A stretch of DNA of 5,044 nt, from NCBI GenBank assembly GCA_002314675.1, contig DCGZ01000129.1, positions 1 through 5,044 of the forward strand, read 5' to 3'. Below the pieces are notes generated by a model. That model was not told the origin of the DNA. It ran no database searches and saw only the letters and a program-made list of their open reading frames with translations. The DNA is from Fibrobacter sp. UBA1765 (GTDB taxonomy: Bacteria; Fibrobacterota; Fibrobacteria; Fibrobacterales; Fibrobacteraceae). This document shows, in pieces, positions 5,025 through 5,044 of the stretch (position 1 is its first letter; each line of letters opens with the position of its first letter). A program made the position numbers and the translations under genes.

Positions 5025-5044
5025 CAGTGAATGAAGACTGTTCT

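Overview
The window most likely comes from a Fibrobacter-type genome (Fibrobacterota, anaerobic fibre-degrading bacteria). The main evidence is a secreted lipoprotein carrying two FISUMP domains (Fibrobacter succinogenes major paralogous domain) joined by poly-serine linkers, an architecture characteristic of that group. An oxygen-sensitive NrdG-type radical-SAM activase fits an anaerobe. The organism call is inference from protein families; no rRNA or other marker is present.

Region 1 (1-1962, + strand) is a tandem array of paralogous lipoprotein genes: one cut by the window edge (1-597) and two complete (600-1226, 1229-1873). Each is separated from the next by only two bases. The array has an unusual constant/variable layout. 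A ~210-bp, nearly identical DNA block covers the 3' end of one gene, the stop, the start of the next, its lipoprotein signal peptide and the first ~56 codons, while the remaining ~150 codons diverge strongly. Four cysteines and a few short motifs survive in the variable bodies. The array ends in a 29-residue ORF (1873-1962) that overlaps the stop of the third gene, has its own Shine-Dalgarno sequence and a signal-peptide-like start, and ends in the KPYCEF motif that closes the first two lipoproteins.

Region 2 (1963-2173) is a convergent junction with a strong, nearly symmetrical hairpin (2002-2030) that probably terminates transcription from both sides. A second possible 29-residue ORF (2082-2171, - strand) follows the FISUMP gene with a 2-base gap and an excellent Shine-Dalgarno sequence.

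Region 3 (2174-4195, - strand) is the 673-residue double-FISUMP lipoprotein. Its N-terminal linker is encoded by four 42-bp direct repeats. The linker and first-domain half looks clearly more GC-rich than the second-domain half.

Region 4 (4196-4351) is the FISUMP upstream region, with a TATAAT box overlapping a 7-bp inverted repeat. Region 5 (4352-4897, - strand) is nrdG. Region 6 (4898-5044) has no gene I can support; it holds a heptameric CAG-periodic tract and a copy of a GTC(A)TTGCGAGG...GACGAAGCAA dispersed intergenic repeat.

The left and right halves are independent, converging transcription units. Both surface-protein loci encode outer-membrane-type lipoproteins and show repeat-driven variability: cassette exchange in the array and linker-length variation in the FISUMP protein. 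The nrdG gene is an unrelated housekeeping neighbour.
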